Shown one piece after another: positions 21,586-35,100 of a DNA stretch of 64,000 nt (positions are counted from its first letter, which is position 1; each line of letters starts with the position of its first letter). The stretch covers positions 475,588-539,587 of the forward strand of contig JAFKAC010000041.1 in assembly GCA_025766275.1 (NCBI GenBank), read 5' to 3'. The notes beneath the pieces were generated by a model. The model did not search any database. It was not told where the DNA came from and worked only from the letters and a program-made list of their open reading frames with translations. This DNA comes from Lactarius indigo (lineage: Eukaryota > Basidiomycota > Agaricomycetes > Russulales > Russulaceae). The translations under genes were made by a program, and so were the position numbers.

Positions 21586-22311
21586 ACAATTGGCTTGACA
21601 CTGACCAACGTGCTAGGTCCGCACAGTACCTACCCGAACCCTCTCTGCAACTGCCGCAGCCCGCCCCGGCAGCACACGCCTCTCCCCGCCGCCGACGCGC
21701 CTACCTCAAGTCGTCTTTCCCCTCGCCCTGGGGAGTTTCCCCTCCCCCGACGCGCGTGCACTCGAACGCGTCGCTTCTCCACCCCAAGCACCAGGGCAGG
21801 ACTTACCCGCGCGCTCACTGAGCCTCGCACGCGGCGTGGCTGATAAGGCCATAAGTTTGAGTTCAGGGTCAGAGTCAGGGTCTGGGAATATCGGTGGGGA
21901 CACGACGCGGCGGGAAAGCATTGTGAAGCGTGGACTGGGCAGTGTCTCTGCTGGTTCGTTTTCAGTTTCACCTATTTTTCTCGGAAACAATTTAAAGTTC
22001 TCGTCACAGCGGGAAGTAAGGTTTTGGCAAGTTTACAAAGTGACCGGGTGTGTCTCATAGATTGTGTTTTTTTTGGACGTCAATTAGTGTGCGAGCCCTG
22101 GGAAAACCTTGTGTAACAGAGACTTTGAGTATTGAAATAACCCGGACTTGTATGTTGTGTCAGTCTTATGAAGAACTGGCGCGGTGTTCTGTGGACTGTT
22201 GAGCGCCTCGGGGTGCCTTTCGGCGTCCGTGGTATAGGATACCAAACTGCTGCGCTGCTGAGGCCTGCAATGGAACGGGAGACACAGGTTGTCAGGACGC
22301 CTATGTCAGCC
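21586..22311. other. Intergenic, no gene recognised
   Basis: A Pro/Arg-rich stretch at 21620-21830 may be leftover coding sequence of the upstream gene's tail. The rest shows no conserved motif. The two flanking genes converge here. Confidence 0.4.
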
Positions 22312-23870
22312 TCATTTCATTGATGCGTAGGATGAGGGGCGGTTGATCCGCGATGAGTGAGGATGGGGTTGTGAACAATTGAATGGTTGTAGTCTGGCCG
22401 ATGTATCTTCAGAAAACACGATTCCCTTTATTGTGAAAGGGAATATGACATCTTCAGGCAATGTGCCCGAAAGAAAATTGTTACATCCCATATGTCGGCA
22501 CATATGGACTGAGCTCCAACCATACGTTATCCACGGCAGCGACAACCTCTGCGGGTAGTGGCCCCTTCGCACTGCAAAGTCCGTTAACTCCTCAAACAGA
22601 CCAGGCAGAGTGACAAGTCTTAACTGATCCGCAAGAGATTCTTCTAGCTGGGGGAGCTTGCTCGCCCCATAAATAATGCCAAGGTCATCTGGACGCATTT
22701 GACTGTGGTGCACAAGCCAGCGCACGGCCACTTCGCACAACGTCAATCCGTGAGCCGCCTACAATGCACATGTTACTAGGCCGCTCGTATGTGGGGCAGT
22801 GTCGAAAAAAAGGCACCAAGAAAGGCTGGAAACGTTGCAACACGGCGGGAGCGCGTGCGTAACGGGTACGGTACCAGGGTATACCCTTCTCCGTGTTAAA
22901 ACGAAAGTTGGTTTCCAACAAGGCTGGATCGGTGATCCGATCGGTGAGGAGGCCACCGCTGCCCATTGGTTGAGACATTGAACTCGATCCAAATATTCAG
23001 ATCTTACGCCAGAGGGGAAAATGCCGCGAAGCGAATGCCGAACCGTCTGAGGCAAGGGAAGAGCCTTGGCGCGGGATGGCATCAAGCTGCGCGAGAAGAA
23101 TACATAACTTACTCGGCTTCGTTAACCCGATCGATAAAGTTGTAGATCCCTTGGTAGACCGTCGGAGCGACGTATCCATTGAGTCTGCAGATCGTGGCGA
23201 TCTCTGAAACCTATCGATGACACGCACCAACTCGCAGCGAACTCGTGAACGTGACGCGGGACTACCCACCTCCCAAGATGGGTAGTTACTCAACCCAAAG
23301 CTCTCGCTAATTAAATCAACCCAGAGAATTCGACGTTGTTTGAATAGAACGCACAAGGTGCCTTGCTTATGGAGCTCGTCGATAGCACCTACTGTTTCCG
23401 CGAATGGCACAGATCTATCTGGCTTGTGAAGATACAGCGTTCGAATCTTGACTCCGTTCAGAGCTATCACGGATTCTTGTACGAGCTCCTTGAGACGCGC
23501 AGCGGAGTGATCACCTGGATTGTCAGGCCAGACTCTGCAAATTACCTAGCAGTTAGAAACGGACAGCCTGGGTTTCTAAGGTCGTCAATCAAAAAGACCG
23601 AACTTTGTATCCACAGAGACACCCTTCAGATCTAGTTTGGAAATAATCTGGCCAGGAAGTACGACCTTTCCTAAGAAACGGGGTGATCTTGGTGGTACCC
23701 GCAGCATGTGCTGACCTGCTCCGTCGTTCCACCCCCATATTTACGTGCCGCATCGACGGCGTTGTGTCCTTGACTCACAAGGAGATCGATAAACTTTTGA
23801 GCGTCAGCCGGGTTGCTGATTGACCCGAAAGGTCCAGTTGAACCGAACGTAGCGGCACCCTACAATAACG
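22312..23870 (-). CDS. Aldo/keto reductase, AKR7 (aflatoxin-aldehyde reductase) type
   Basis: Minus-strand exons give, in order, GAATFGSTGPFGS and DAARKYGGGTTEQ (about 23870-23725), LGKVVLPGQIISKLDLKG, ALNGVKIRTLYLHKPDRSVP, FGLSNYPSWEV, SGGLLTDRI with IPWYRTRYA, and TLCEVAVRWLVHHSQM with IIYGASKLPQLEESL. These are typical AKR barrel segments: the DxxxxYG catalytic region (here DAARKYG), HKPDR at the following strand, and GASK near the NADPH site. Such enzymes reduce aldehydes and ketones with NADPH. Short introns lie between the pieces. The start codon lies beyond the acceptor near 23871 and I could not fix it. One or two junctions do not match phase, so errors or decay are possible. Confidence 0.7.
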
Positions 23871-26682
23871 CAGGGAATGGCACATGTATTAACATACACG
23901 GTAGTAAAAAAAGAATAAAGTCTGAAACGGAAATGCCTACACAAATCGCAGGTACTCGTGCGGCGGGTGTCATATGTGGGCAGATGATAACGAGGATCGC
24001 CGGCCAGACGTCAAAGGGCCCAGCCTTTATAACGAAGCCGGTTAACTCAGGGCCATCGTTTTACTCGAATTGACCAGGTTTGGACGGCTTTCTTTTCGGA
24101 GAAGGGCGATCTTCATGGTGTGTTCCGCGGCGGCGCGGAAGGCATGACCGGAGGTCACACAGTCACGCGGTCCCTTCTGAAAACCTACTAGACAACGCAT
24201 CTACAGTATCTTGCTACCAGGTCAAACGTCATGTGCCTCACGCCTGTGACCCAGTGTAGGCGATGTCGTTGTAGTAGTCGCATAGCGGCAAACCGATTTT
24301 ACCGTGACGGTCGCGATCATGACCGCGGAACAATATGCCCAACTCGGGCGCGATACTCGCGGTTTGGAAGTTCTTTTGCTGTGGTGTCAGTTCCATATCC
24401 AATATCACAGTGAGTTATTAGCAATTTCCCTGAGCAGTCTCTCCAACATCGTCTTTGCAGTAACACACATTCCTGAGCGAAACCTCCTAGCTTTGTGCTA
24501 CCATCATAATGGTTCCGAGTCCAAGCAGATTACCGAGGGTCGCAGCATTGTCCGAGAAACGCTCCGCTGGACAAGCCGCACTAATTGAAGCGATGACGAA
24601 TCACTCCACCCCTTTGCGTAATATTATTCTCGGCCTTGCTCCGGTACTATTGGACTCGATGCTAGACCGGTGCTGCCGAATTTCTGAAAAGAACGACAGA
24701 CAGGAATAGGCCATCTTCCTGGTTACATCTTCTAGAATTCGGCCTCTCTCTTTTGTTTCTCTTCCATGGTCATTACTCACTCCACACTGAGTTCTGGGGA
24801 CCCATTTAGGTGGTCGACGTAAAACCAGCCTTGTTGTATAAGGTGAAAGTTTTTTAAAAGAACCTAACGAGTCCATGAGGTTACGTATCTGTGGCACCCC
24901 TTTATCGTCGAGTTCCTACATGACTAGGCTACCGACTTTTTTGCCCGTTTCACGTCAGCTGATTCAACGATGGCAGATCTAGAAGGACGAATCTATTCAG
25001 AACCTTTCGAAAGATCGTCGGCCATCGGCGGAGTTTCAGTGCGGTTTCTTTGCCGTAACCGCGGTGGATGGTGGGCTGGGGGATGGTGCGATGATGCATG
25101 ATGCATGGCGTTTCCAGGGTCCGAGGGAATCAAATGGAAGAAGACGTATCCATAGCAAAAATCATGCTAGGCGACGGGGTGAGATTTTACTTTGGATATC
25201 GTTCGCACCAATCAGACCCACAAAGGCGTACGGTGCGCGCGCTCGCAGTCTTGTCGACAGTGGGTATATTCTCTCATTTTCTCGGCTGCGGCAATCGGAA
25301 ATACTAAACTTGACCGTCTTGACCGGCGGAAGATAGGCCGTCTGCCGACACCTGGATACGAACGAAGGCGCGATTGATCCGCATGCAGGAGGAACCCACA
25401 CCAGATGCGTCTGTATGTGCGATTAAGTCGTAATGGCTTCTTCTAGGAGCAAGCTGCCCTCCTGCTGCCCGAAAGAAGGGCTACAGGCAACCGCCAATGA
25501 ATTGAATCAGGGTCTTACCGGACAAGAAGCCGGAACGTCGTTTCGACTCGACAGTTCAGTTTTTGAGTTACGTGGAACGGTGGAAGGCTCCGCCGCAGTG
25601 CTCCAGGGATTGCGCAGGTGGGACCAACGGCATTACAAGTGCATGAATCATTCAGCGCTGGAGGCTATTAGCCAGCGGAACCGCTGCGTCTGGCTCAAGA
25701 GATGCAACAGTACGACTGATAGTACACTGCACGTTTTTGAGGTGCAAACACTGGGGTCGACGAAAGTTGCAACCGACCAGTTTATGGAATTTAATACCTA
25801 AAGACAGAACGGGAATATCCCACTAAGGCAAAGAGATGCCGAAGCGTAGGGTCCCCACTGTTCGGATATCGTCTTGTACCGGCATGCTGCCAGACGCCTC
25901 ATAGAAATCGAAGATTCTCGAGAGAAACGGACCAGAGAAAAGACAGGAAGAACGTGATCGTTTTGAGCCCTATTCGCTGCGCCCTTGAAGAGTACACGTT
26001 CAGACCCATTTGGGGGGGGGGGGGGGGGGAGGGGGAGGAGCTACGGTTTTCCCGGATTAGAATTCAAAGGGCTGGGAGGAACGTCCTGCTGGGTTTTACC
26101 TTCTAGTATTTCTTGTTGTCACCTGGTGAGGAGCCTGCTCAACGACGGCGACCGCCATTTCAAGTGTGAATTGGATCTGTCTTTCTTTAATAACTGGAAA
26201 TAGCCAAGCATACCACATCCTGAAATCAGCCCGAAAACCGTCCAGTTTTTTTTTACCGTCCAGTCATTTAGGGGCGACAAGAGTTGATCCGAATTTGCTA
26301 AATGATCATCACTGAAGACCCTTCTTGCATCATCGCTGTTGCTGCGTGTGGCAGAAGAGGCAACGCCGAGCATCCGCGGGATTCATGTCTAAACTGCAGA
26401 AACCAAGAGCAATGACAACCAAAACCTATCCGGAAATTCGTAATCGGGTATCTGATCATGATCATATATTGTTGTTGCGGCTACAAAGAGTAAACATGTT
26501 AGGTGATAGCGGTCAGTGCAGGCGGGAACAAAGCGGCCTATGGGGTAGGGCAAATGATGGTAGCGATGCGAGTACTGGACGATAGCAAGCTAGACAAACA
26601 ACCAAGAGATGGCAAGAAGTCGTACGTACAGCGAGGCGACACACATTAGTACATCGTAAATCAAGCGAGAAACAAGATGCCG
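23871..26682. other. 2.8 kb without a recognised gene
   Basis: Plus-strand open stretches exist (for example 25433-25801, 122 codons, and a possible spliced piece at 24304-24590 containing TAEQYAQLGRDTRGLE), but none shows a motif I know. An 18-G run lies at 26012-26029. I would not call a gene without transcripts. Confidence 0.4.
26012..26029. repeat. Run of 18 G
   Basis: Uninterrupted G homopolymer followed by a further G-rich stretch to about 26040. It could form a G-quadruplex or be a length artefact. Confidence 0.95.
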
Positions 26683-27852
26683 TCAATAGAGCTCAATGCG
26701 CTGTACCATCATTCCAGTATGAATCGGACGGAACACTGGCCCTGGCAGCTTCCCTAACCATCCGTCGGGGTGGTATGGGTTGTGTGGAAGCTCATCCATA
26801 CAAAATGAATCGCGTTCCTCGCCATCCCATGGTGAAGGGCGCACCGGCGCAAGTGGGATGGGACAAGACTTGCGTGATGGCGTTAGATCAAAACCTCGCA
26901 AGCTCAGCGGGACCCAAGGTGTGGGTGTAGGTGCCCGGCGAGGACGCTTTTTCGCTGGGGCGGGGCATTTCCATCGTAATTCGAGTCGGAAGTAGAGGTG
27001 CGCTTAGGCGATGGAGTGGAGCTACGTGGCGAGAGAACCGTCTCCGACAATGTTCCGGTGCTACTCCCCTCGCTACCCGACCGGATCGTCTGGGACGTTG
27101 TGGAGGTGGAACTCGTATCGGTGGGTTGCCCTGCGCTACTAGCTTGCGCGTTGTGCATAGTGTTGACAGGCCGAAGCACACATCTCCGGACATGACGATT
27201 CAGATTTGATGCAACACTAAAACGGCGGCTACAGATGTCGCAAACGTGCACTAAAGGAATGGTCGTCAAAATGAAAGCGATGGAACACTGAAGAGAAAAC
27301 GCACATTTCTCGCCTGTATGGACAAGCATGTGCTACCGAGGGGGGGTCAATTGAGTAATGGACTAAAAATGACAATGGATGGACCTTTTTCAGAGTACTT
27401 GGGCGATCAAATGCCTTTTCACACATGGAACAAGAGTGAACTCTTTTGCGACATCGTGCTGCGGATTTGAGCGGGGAAGGCGGGTTCTCGTTTTGAGGGG
27501 GAGATGGGGGCCTCATAGGAGGGATGGCCATGGCGGGGGGGACGATCTGCTCTTCGAGAGTGGCTATGGATGGATACATGAGCCTTATATGCGGCGGGCC
27601 GGTCGCTTGCGGTACGTGGGAACTGGAGAAATTGTTGCTCGGGGACGCGAACAGTGGCGGCCATTGATATTGAGAATGGCTGGCCGTGTCTGTGGGAATA
27701 TCACCCAATATAAACCCGGTGAGTGGGGATGTGAACTCGTGACCACCCAGCTGGTGTGGTGAGGGGGATCCCCCCGAGAAGCTGGCCATAGCGGCACCTG
27801 ACGACGTTTCAGGCACGGGGGACGGATATTGATTAATGAAGCTGGATGCCAT
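26683..27852 (-). CDS. C2H2 zinc-finger transcription factor
   Basis: Start Met at 27852; exons 27852-27385, 27332-27305 and 27250 onward, introns of 52 and 54 nt. The introns sit inside the paired fingers: CSMCEKAFDRPSTLKK joins HMLVHTGEK, which joins HVCDICSRRFSVASNLNRH. TGEK is the usual inter-finger linker. The N-terminal 130 residues are Pro/Ser-rich, and Ser/Thr-rich sequence follows the fingers. Near 26965 the frame must shift by one base to continue into KKRPRRAPTP and RGFDLTP, ending at 26683; a C may be missing in TACGATGG. Two adjacent fingers of this kind usually bind a short promoter element in the nucleus. Targets unknown. Confidence 0.8.
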
Positions 27853-27857
27853 AGATT

Positions 27858-27885
27858 ACAGAGGGAGAGAGAGAGAAAGAAAGAG
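27858..27885 (-). promoter_or_regulatory. CT-rich tract upstream of the zinc-finger gene
   Basis: On the minus strand, an uninterrupted pyrimidine stretch lies a few bases before the start codon. Such tracts are common in fungal core promoters; the role here is inference. Confidence 0.35.
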
Positions 27886-29172
27886 TGCGAAAGTGAGGAA
27901 GGGACATCCACAGTAGCAATGATGCTGGAAGCTATATACGCATGGCGAAGGAACGGCGGGATGGGGTTGGCCAAGGACTGAGAGATCGGACGCCATCATG
28001 GATCTCCGCGCGGCTTCGCGGAACTTGAATTCTTTCAGACCAAAACCCGAGCCTGACCCTGAGACGTGAGGTCGCCACGAGCGTCAAGCCAACCTGCCCC
28101 CTGTGCCCCCTGCTTCTGCGCCGCGAGTTTCCGTACATCCACCCCAGACCACGATCTCGGTCCATCTCCTGTACATGAGCCAGAGCCTTTCCGAGAAAAA
28201 CAAATCGATCACCGTTTTATTGAAGAAGCGAGTCAGATGGGCTTACAACACTTGCTATCTCTGCTCGGAGGGAAGATACCTCTTTCACTGACTGTCTACC
28301 TTTCCGCCGTGCATTACAGGAATCTCCTTTGCCCTAATCCCTGCTCCCTCGACAAGCGCCCAACGGGATTCTGCTTACCACAAGGTCTATGGCACAGTCG
28401 CCGGGTGTGCCAAATCCGTGTCTGACATCCAGCTTAGTGTCGTGTTTGGTCGTTTGACCTCAAGGGAACACGCGTAAGAATCACACAAGGCAACGCGATA
28501 TGCATTAGACCTCTTTCGGTCACCTTCGGCGTTCCGCCATAAACAACAAGTCAGAAACACAAACCGTGCCCCAACGACACGCACGACAGGTCTGTGGTCG
28601 ACAACGGCCAGAGGGCCGGGTCCATGGTGACGTCAAGAGCACAATGCCCTTGCGGCTCTGGGGTGCACACGATCGGGTCACCAGACCGTTCCGACTTTCT
28701 GACCAGGGTAGGTGTATTAAAACGCAGCGTAGCTCTATAATTAAACACAGCCCAGCCTGAGCCTAAGCGCGAGGTGAGACAGGGTTTTACGTGCCGTAAT
28801 GTCTGTGGGACCTATTCATTCATTCATATCAAAGTCAGTCTAATTGCCGGCTCCATGTGACGCGGACAGAGTGTGGTACATTCTTCAACCCAATGAAGCG
28901 AATCGATGGGAAAGTGATCCGAGATCCCGAGATAGGATGAGCGCAACGCTATTGCTCGACCTGTCGTCTTTTAGGGGGTTCTGGTTCTATCTGAGCGTTG
29001 GGTTGGTTCTTGACGTGTGTGATCACGGAAATCCCCGATTCCGATTGAAATTCACCTAATAACATAACTTATTAGCATAAGTTATTTCCTAGAAACAAAC
29101 AATACAAAATAATCCTCGGCGCGTCGCCACTTTCTGCACCTGACGAACAAATGAGCGCGCGTATTTTTTAGG
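27886..29172. other. Divergent intergenic region
   Basis: Lies between the minus-strand zinc-finger gene and the plus-strand RSC1-like gene. It should hold both promoters. No gene is recognised. A perfect hairpin occurs near its right end. Confidence 0.5.
29064..29085. repeat. Perfect 9-bp inverted repeat, 4-nt loop
   Basis: ATAACTTAT, loop TAGC, ATAAGTTAT, about 90 bp upstream of the RSC1-like start codon. It could be a binding site for a dimeric regulator. Confidence 0.6.
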
Positions 29173-32003
29173 ATGACCATCAGTTCTGCTCAAAACACAG
29201 CCATCGAGGACGTCATTGACGCTCTCAAGAATGCTACAAGTTCTAAGAAAAAGCGCGGCCTTTCAGAGTTGTTCTTAGAGTTGGTAGACAAAGATACGTG
29301 GGCTAATTACTACGAGGTAAGGAGCTTGTGCGCATATACGCGTGTCATGCCTATCTGACTGGCCGCCACTCCGTCTAACAGGTCATTCCCCAGCCTAGGT
29401 GCTTGAACGGCGTCTTACGCAGTCTTCAAGCCGGCTCCTACAAGGAACCACTAGAAGCGTTCGAAGACTTGAGCTTGGTGTTCCTCAACGCGCTCTATTA
29501 CAATGAACCGACCAGCCAAATATACAAAGACGCGGAAACACTCAAGGCGCGTAGGGATTTTCCGTACTTTCTTTGACTTTTTGATCATGTTTCTCTTCCA
29601 GACCACGCTCGAGCATGAGTGGAAACTTCGCACCGTCTTACCTGTCTCCACGCGCACTTCTCCTCCTCCAACTTCTGCCCAGAAAGTGCATGGGCAGCTT
29701 GCAAACCAGCAACTAAAAACCGGAACTCAGGTCGCTCCTCCCCCTCCCGTCGCTTTGGCAGTACCAGTCAAATCCGCGGGACATCAAGCTCCAACACAGA
29801 ACGGTACGCCATCAGTACCCGCTGTCAACTCGCCCCCTCCGCCGCAAGCTTCCACATCGAATCAACCGAGTTCCCCTCCGCGCATGTCATCACCGGATAT
29901 GGACATAGATGTTGGGGGAACGCCAGAACCCGAGAGCATAGGTGTCGACGACATGGCTCGGGATGGCGAGAGCGACCTCGTAGTTCAACAGCTGGAGCGT
30001 GGTCTGCCACGATGGGAAGGCCTCGGCGACGCTGGTTGGATGAAAGAGAAAGAGGGGTCAGAAGATCGCTGGCTGGAGCTCGTCCTCGCTATCAAAGGGC
30101 ACAAAGACACCGTGTGCGTTTTTTCCCTCCTTCCTCGGCGGACGCACACACTTAGTGCGCCACTAGCGGTAATCGCTACGCGACAGCGATTGAGGCCATG
30201 CCAGAAGAAACCAACATCCCCTATTTGTCTTTCAACGTACGTGACATCCACCGGTCCTCCCGGCGCGGCGTTTATGCCTGACGGATCTCGACCAGTTCCC
30301 CCTTTCGTTAAAACTTGTTGAGGTAGGCTCCCCTCGATCCCCTAACTTTTTCTCTACTCACTCCGGCAAAGAGCCGTGCCCGCGCCAAAACTTACTCATC
30401 AAACAAGGCTTTTGATAAGGAGGTTGCCCAGCTATTTGAGAAAGCACGCAGGTGGCACGAACCCGGAAGCGACGCGTATGGACACGTCTTGCTACTTCAA
30501 GTACAGTTTCGCTAGTTATTCTTCGCTGTATTCATGCCTACCTTCACCTCTAGCGCCTGTACCAGGCTCTCACGTCACCCTCCCCACCCCCCGGACCTCC
30601 TTATGTCTCTTCCACCAATTTTGCCTCGCTCCGTGCGGGCCCTGGATCTGCACGCCCTTTGCACACATCTTCTGATTCCGAAAAGCTCCCTGCGGTCACC
30701 ACGTTTAGGGTGTCTTCGAAGGACCGGACGTTTGTCGACGAGGTGACATATCGTGGATGGAGTGTCAAGCTTGCAGACTGGCTGCATTTAAGTAACCCAG
30801 ATGACCCCTCAAAGCCGATAATCGCTCAAGTGTTCAAGTGCTACGTGTCTGAGGAGTTGTGAGTGGATTTCAATTTAGGGCGTCTATCGGAGATGAGAGC
30901 ACGTCCGCAATAGGGCACGGAAGGGCCAGCTGGGAGTTACTGCATGTTGGTACTATCGACCCGAGCAGACATTTCATCCGGCACAACGACAATTCTGGGA
31001 GAATGAAGTTTTCAAGACAAGTAAGCAGTATTCGTTTTCTTTTCGAAACCTGCGACAATACGCTGCATACACAGGTCATTTTGCGGACCATCCTGTAGAG
31101 GACATCATCGAAGGGATTGCTTGCCAATTCACCGCGCGCCACATTCGTGGGCGTCCGCGGCCACCGTCTTGGTACCTTGGGTGGCCCCTATATGTCTGCG
31201 ACTCACGGTACAATGATCGGGAGCGCATTTTCGTCAAGATCAAGAACTGGAACTCATGTGTGCCAGAGGAAGTGCGCAAATCTGCGGACTTCATGCCCAT
31301 CTACCCGTTCGAGCGAATGGTCTTCCCACGTCGCTTCGGCAGCCCTTTTCTTAAGGGTTCACGTATACGGGGACCAGGGGGCATCGGTGAGAGTATCGAT
31401 CGGGCCGAAGGGGAGCGGATTGAAGGTGGCGGAACGGGGAGGAAGCGCACTAGAAAGGCCGGTGCTCCAACCGACATTTCAGGTCCGAGCAAGGGATTAT
31501 ATGTCGGTGTGGGGCCAGCGAGTGTGCCGGGAGCCACGCCTCAAGCGGCCGTGTACCCTCCGCAACCCGCGAGTGTCCAGCTAAGGACAGAGGATAGGTC
31601 GATTGTCACAGCAGCGGGAGGCGCAGCGGTGTTAGGAAGCAATGCAAACATGGAGAAGCTGTCGGCGGAAACTGGTGCGTACCATGGTATTCTGTTTTAC
31701 ATCTTCCTTCAACTTTCATTGCAATCAGCGAGGCATTTTGACCGAGACCCGGAAACAAACGAGGTACTATGGTTCGCGGCACCTCCATTGAACATTGCGC
31801 GGAAACCTGCGCCTCGGCACAGCCTGCAATATTTGCATTGGCTTGCAACGAAGCGCAAAGCGATAGAGGAAGATAGGAATGGGGCTGAGGGCATGGATGT
31901 AGACACACATGAAGAACGCGTGAAGCGCACTCGTAGTTGGGCAGTGAACACGACAGCTACGGAGAGGGTAGATAGATTGTTGATGGAGGCGAGTCAAGAC
32001 TGA
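29173..32003 (+). CDS. RSC1: RSC1/RSC2-like protein: two bromodomains and a BAH domain
   Basis: Exon 1 (29173-29316) splices at 29382 to give YYEVIPQPRCLNGV. The first bromodomain spans roughly 29240-29620 (VIPQP, LNALYYN). A Pro/Ser-rich linker follows, then a second bromodomain (NRYATAIEAMPE, ARRWHEPGSDAYGHV) to about 30570. The BAH domain runs 30690-31340 (VDEVTYRGWSVKLADWLHL, WYYRPEQTFHP, ARHIRGRPRPP, MPIYPFERMVFPRRF). This order is that of RSC1/RSC2, subunits of the RSC nucleosome remodeller in the nucleus. The C-terminal part (HFDRDPETNEVLWFAAPP) matches the fungal family. About nine introns are needed; the one after exon 2 seems to use a GC donor at about 29543, and some junctions near 30120-30180 and 30860 are unresolved. 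Confidence 0.85.
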
Positions 32004-32139
32004 GACAGTTGTAGTCATCAGCGGTGATGGGACGTGCCTGGAGTGCCTCACGGCGTTATAGTAGCTTTGTAAATACTCGTCTTCACTTTTGACCACTTCG
32101 CACGACTCAGCTCTGTCCTTGGTGTGCTATCAACCACCC

Positions 32140-32198
32140 TTCCTTCCCCCTTCCCCCCCCCCCCCCCCCCTCACCCTCCCACCCCGTTTCCCCTCTCA
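32140..32198 (+). promoter_or_regulatory. Pyrimidine-rich tract with C run before the OPT gene
   Basis: A CT-rich stretch including about 19 consecutive C lies just 5' of the proposed OPT start. A promoter role is inferred from position only. Confidence 0.3.
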
Positions 32199-35100
32199 TG
32201 CTATCCGATTCTCTTGGTCAGTCCTGGTCCCCCTCACCCACCCAAACTTCCGCCCAGGACTTGGGAGAAGACGGTCAACAACCACAACCTCAGCAGGAAG
32301 ATCCGGGAAATGAGGCGATTGTATTCGAAATGAAATGGATGGTGACAGATGTCGGGGGCGAATGTGCGTTCCCAAGTTCCCTCTGCCTTTTCCCTGACCC
32401 TTATCGACCCTGACCCATCTCTAGTGGTGAGTGTTGCAAACTCTCTCTTTCTCCTACCAGATCAGACCGGGCTACATGGCTGTCAATACTTTCCAGGACG
32501 GCATCGAGAAGAACGGCATCTTCATAGACCCTAACCTCGACTCCGGTTCGGAGAGCACGGGAGGTATGCAGTCCCTTTGCGTGAAAACCACAGGCTTCAC
32601 ACATTTCCCCCTCCATGACCTATTAGAATGGGAAGATGAGTCCCCCTATCCCGAAGTACGAGCTGCCGTCTCCAACACGGATGACATGGAGATGCCCGTC
32701 GATACAATTCGCGCTTGGATGATCGGGCTCTTTTGGGCCATTGTCATTCCGGGTCTCAACCAATTTCTCTATTTTCGATACCCCAGTATCACCATTGGTT
32801 CGGTCCGTTGTACAGCTTCTGTGTGGATTCAAGTTCTAACGCGACCCACATAGCTTGTCGCTCAACTTCTCTCATTCCCGCTCGGGTGCGCGTGGGCCCG
32901 TTCAGTTCCCGGTGTTAGAATATTTGGAGTCCCCCTCAACCCTGGTCCCTTTTCGCTGAAGGAACACGTCCTTATCACTGTGATGGCGACCGTGGGCTCG
33001 TCAAGCGCTTATGCAGTACGTTTCCCCTCCGGTCACGTGGATCCGGTCGCTCCGGTAGCATTGTCTTACGATCACTCTTCTTGCTTATGGCAGACCGACA
33101 TTCTTGCTGTGCAAAGAAAATACTATCACCAAAATTGGTCATTCGGCTACCAGTGGCTACTCGTGATGTCCACTCAACTCATCGGCTTCTCTATGGGTGG
33201 CGCTATCAAGCGCTTCCTCGTGTCCCCGCCTTCCATGAGTCCGTGCACAATTGTCTTCCGATTATTCCCCTTTAACCGTTGTGCCTTTACCGACTAAGTT
33301 TGGCCTGCGAACCTTGTTACTTGTGCACTTTTCAATACCCTACATTCCCAAATTTATTCGGGTTTTCGCGACACGGGAATGAGTCGTGAGCGCTTTTTCC
33401 TCTTTGGTTTCCTTGCCTCCTGCATCTGGTGTATGTGCTCCTTGCCCCCTCTTGCATTCTTTCCTGCGAACTTCTTTAAAAGATATCTTCCCTGGATATT
33501 TATTCACTGCACTATCTACCTTCTCTTGGGTGAGTGTTTCGCCGCCCGCAATTCGTGTATCAATTTTATATACTTCTATGATCCAGGTGACATGGATCTG
33601 GCCACATAACAGTACGTTTCGATTTATAGTTCCTTCTCCCATTTTTGGATAATGACTCGGATTATTACAGTTGTATGTTCTTTTTCCCGTATCTTCGTAG
33701 GCGCGACTCACCACGTTCCATGTTTATCCAGGCTGTTAATCAGCTCTTTGGTTATAACTCGGGCCTAGGTAGGCAATACAGGCACTTCCACGCATGTCGT
33801 TCGTAATTTACTTTAACTCACAGGAATGTCTGTTCTCACTTTTGATTGGAACAATATCGCTTTCATTGGAAGTCCGTGAGTATTTCCGTTTACTTTCCGT
33901 CATCCCGATCGATTACTAATTCGTAATGGTGTCCATGAGACTTGCAACGCCGTGTACGTGATTTTCGCAAAAGCGCTACTTTGTGCTTTCCGAGAACTGA
34001 TAGCTTCGGGATCAGGGTGGGCAGAGGCCAATGTCATGATCGGCTTTGTCTTCTTCTTTTGTCAGTGTGTTATTGTATCTATTCTAGGGAAGTAGCATCT
34101 CTGACGAATTAACTTTTCTTACAGGGATATTAACGCCTATAACTTATGTGTGCATGTTGCGCCTTTATCATTTCTTGAGAAGCTGATTTTCCCCAAAGTA
34201 CACAAATACCTGGTATTCGAAGTTTACACCGTGCGGAACGTTCCATCTTTCTCCCTGATTTATATCACGAACCATACTCACCCAGGATGATGTCGCGCCA
34301 TATGTACGACAACACTGGGGCACAATACAACGTCTCCCGAATATTGTCTCCACAGGCAACGCTCGACGAAGAAGCATACAAAGGGTACAGCCCACTATTC
34401 TTATCGTATGCTTTTATCGGGTTATTCTATTTTCGGATGATGATGGGAAGTAGTGCTTCATTCGCCATATCTTATGGCACGTGCTTTGCGAGCATTACTG
34501 CGACGTTGGTGCATTCCATACTCTACTTCCGCAAGCAGATATGGCTCCAAGCAAGACGATCATTGAGTGAGCAGCCCGATGTCCACGCACGATTAATGGC
34601 ACGTTACCCCCAAGGTTCGTGAATCGGTCCATAAACGATCATTCCCTTGGCCTGACATTTTCCAGTCCCAGAGTGGTGGTATTTCAGCATCTTTGGTAAG
34701 TCAACAACATGTCCGGACCTATTCTATTCGCGTGATCTCATCCCTGGACATATAGTTATTGTGTTCGCGATGAGTGCAGTTACTATTGAGGTTTGGCCTA
34801 CCGAGATGCCGATATGGGGATTGGTCCTTGCGCTATCTGTTGCTGCGATCTATATCGTGCCGACGGGGATGATCCAGGCGATCACGAACCAACAGATCGG
34901 TCTCAACGTGCTCACTGAGCTTATTGCTGGATATGCCCTCCCCGGCAAGCCACTCGCCTTGATGATTTTTAAAACATACGGATATATCGTAAGTCACATC
35001 TGGGTAAAGCTTTCGACATGGCTAAACCCGGATGGTTTGATTTCGAGCATAGATGATGACACAAGCATTACAATTTACATCTGATATGAAACTGGGTCAT

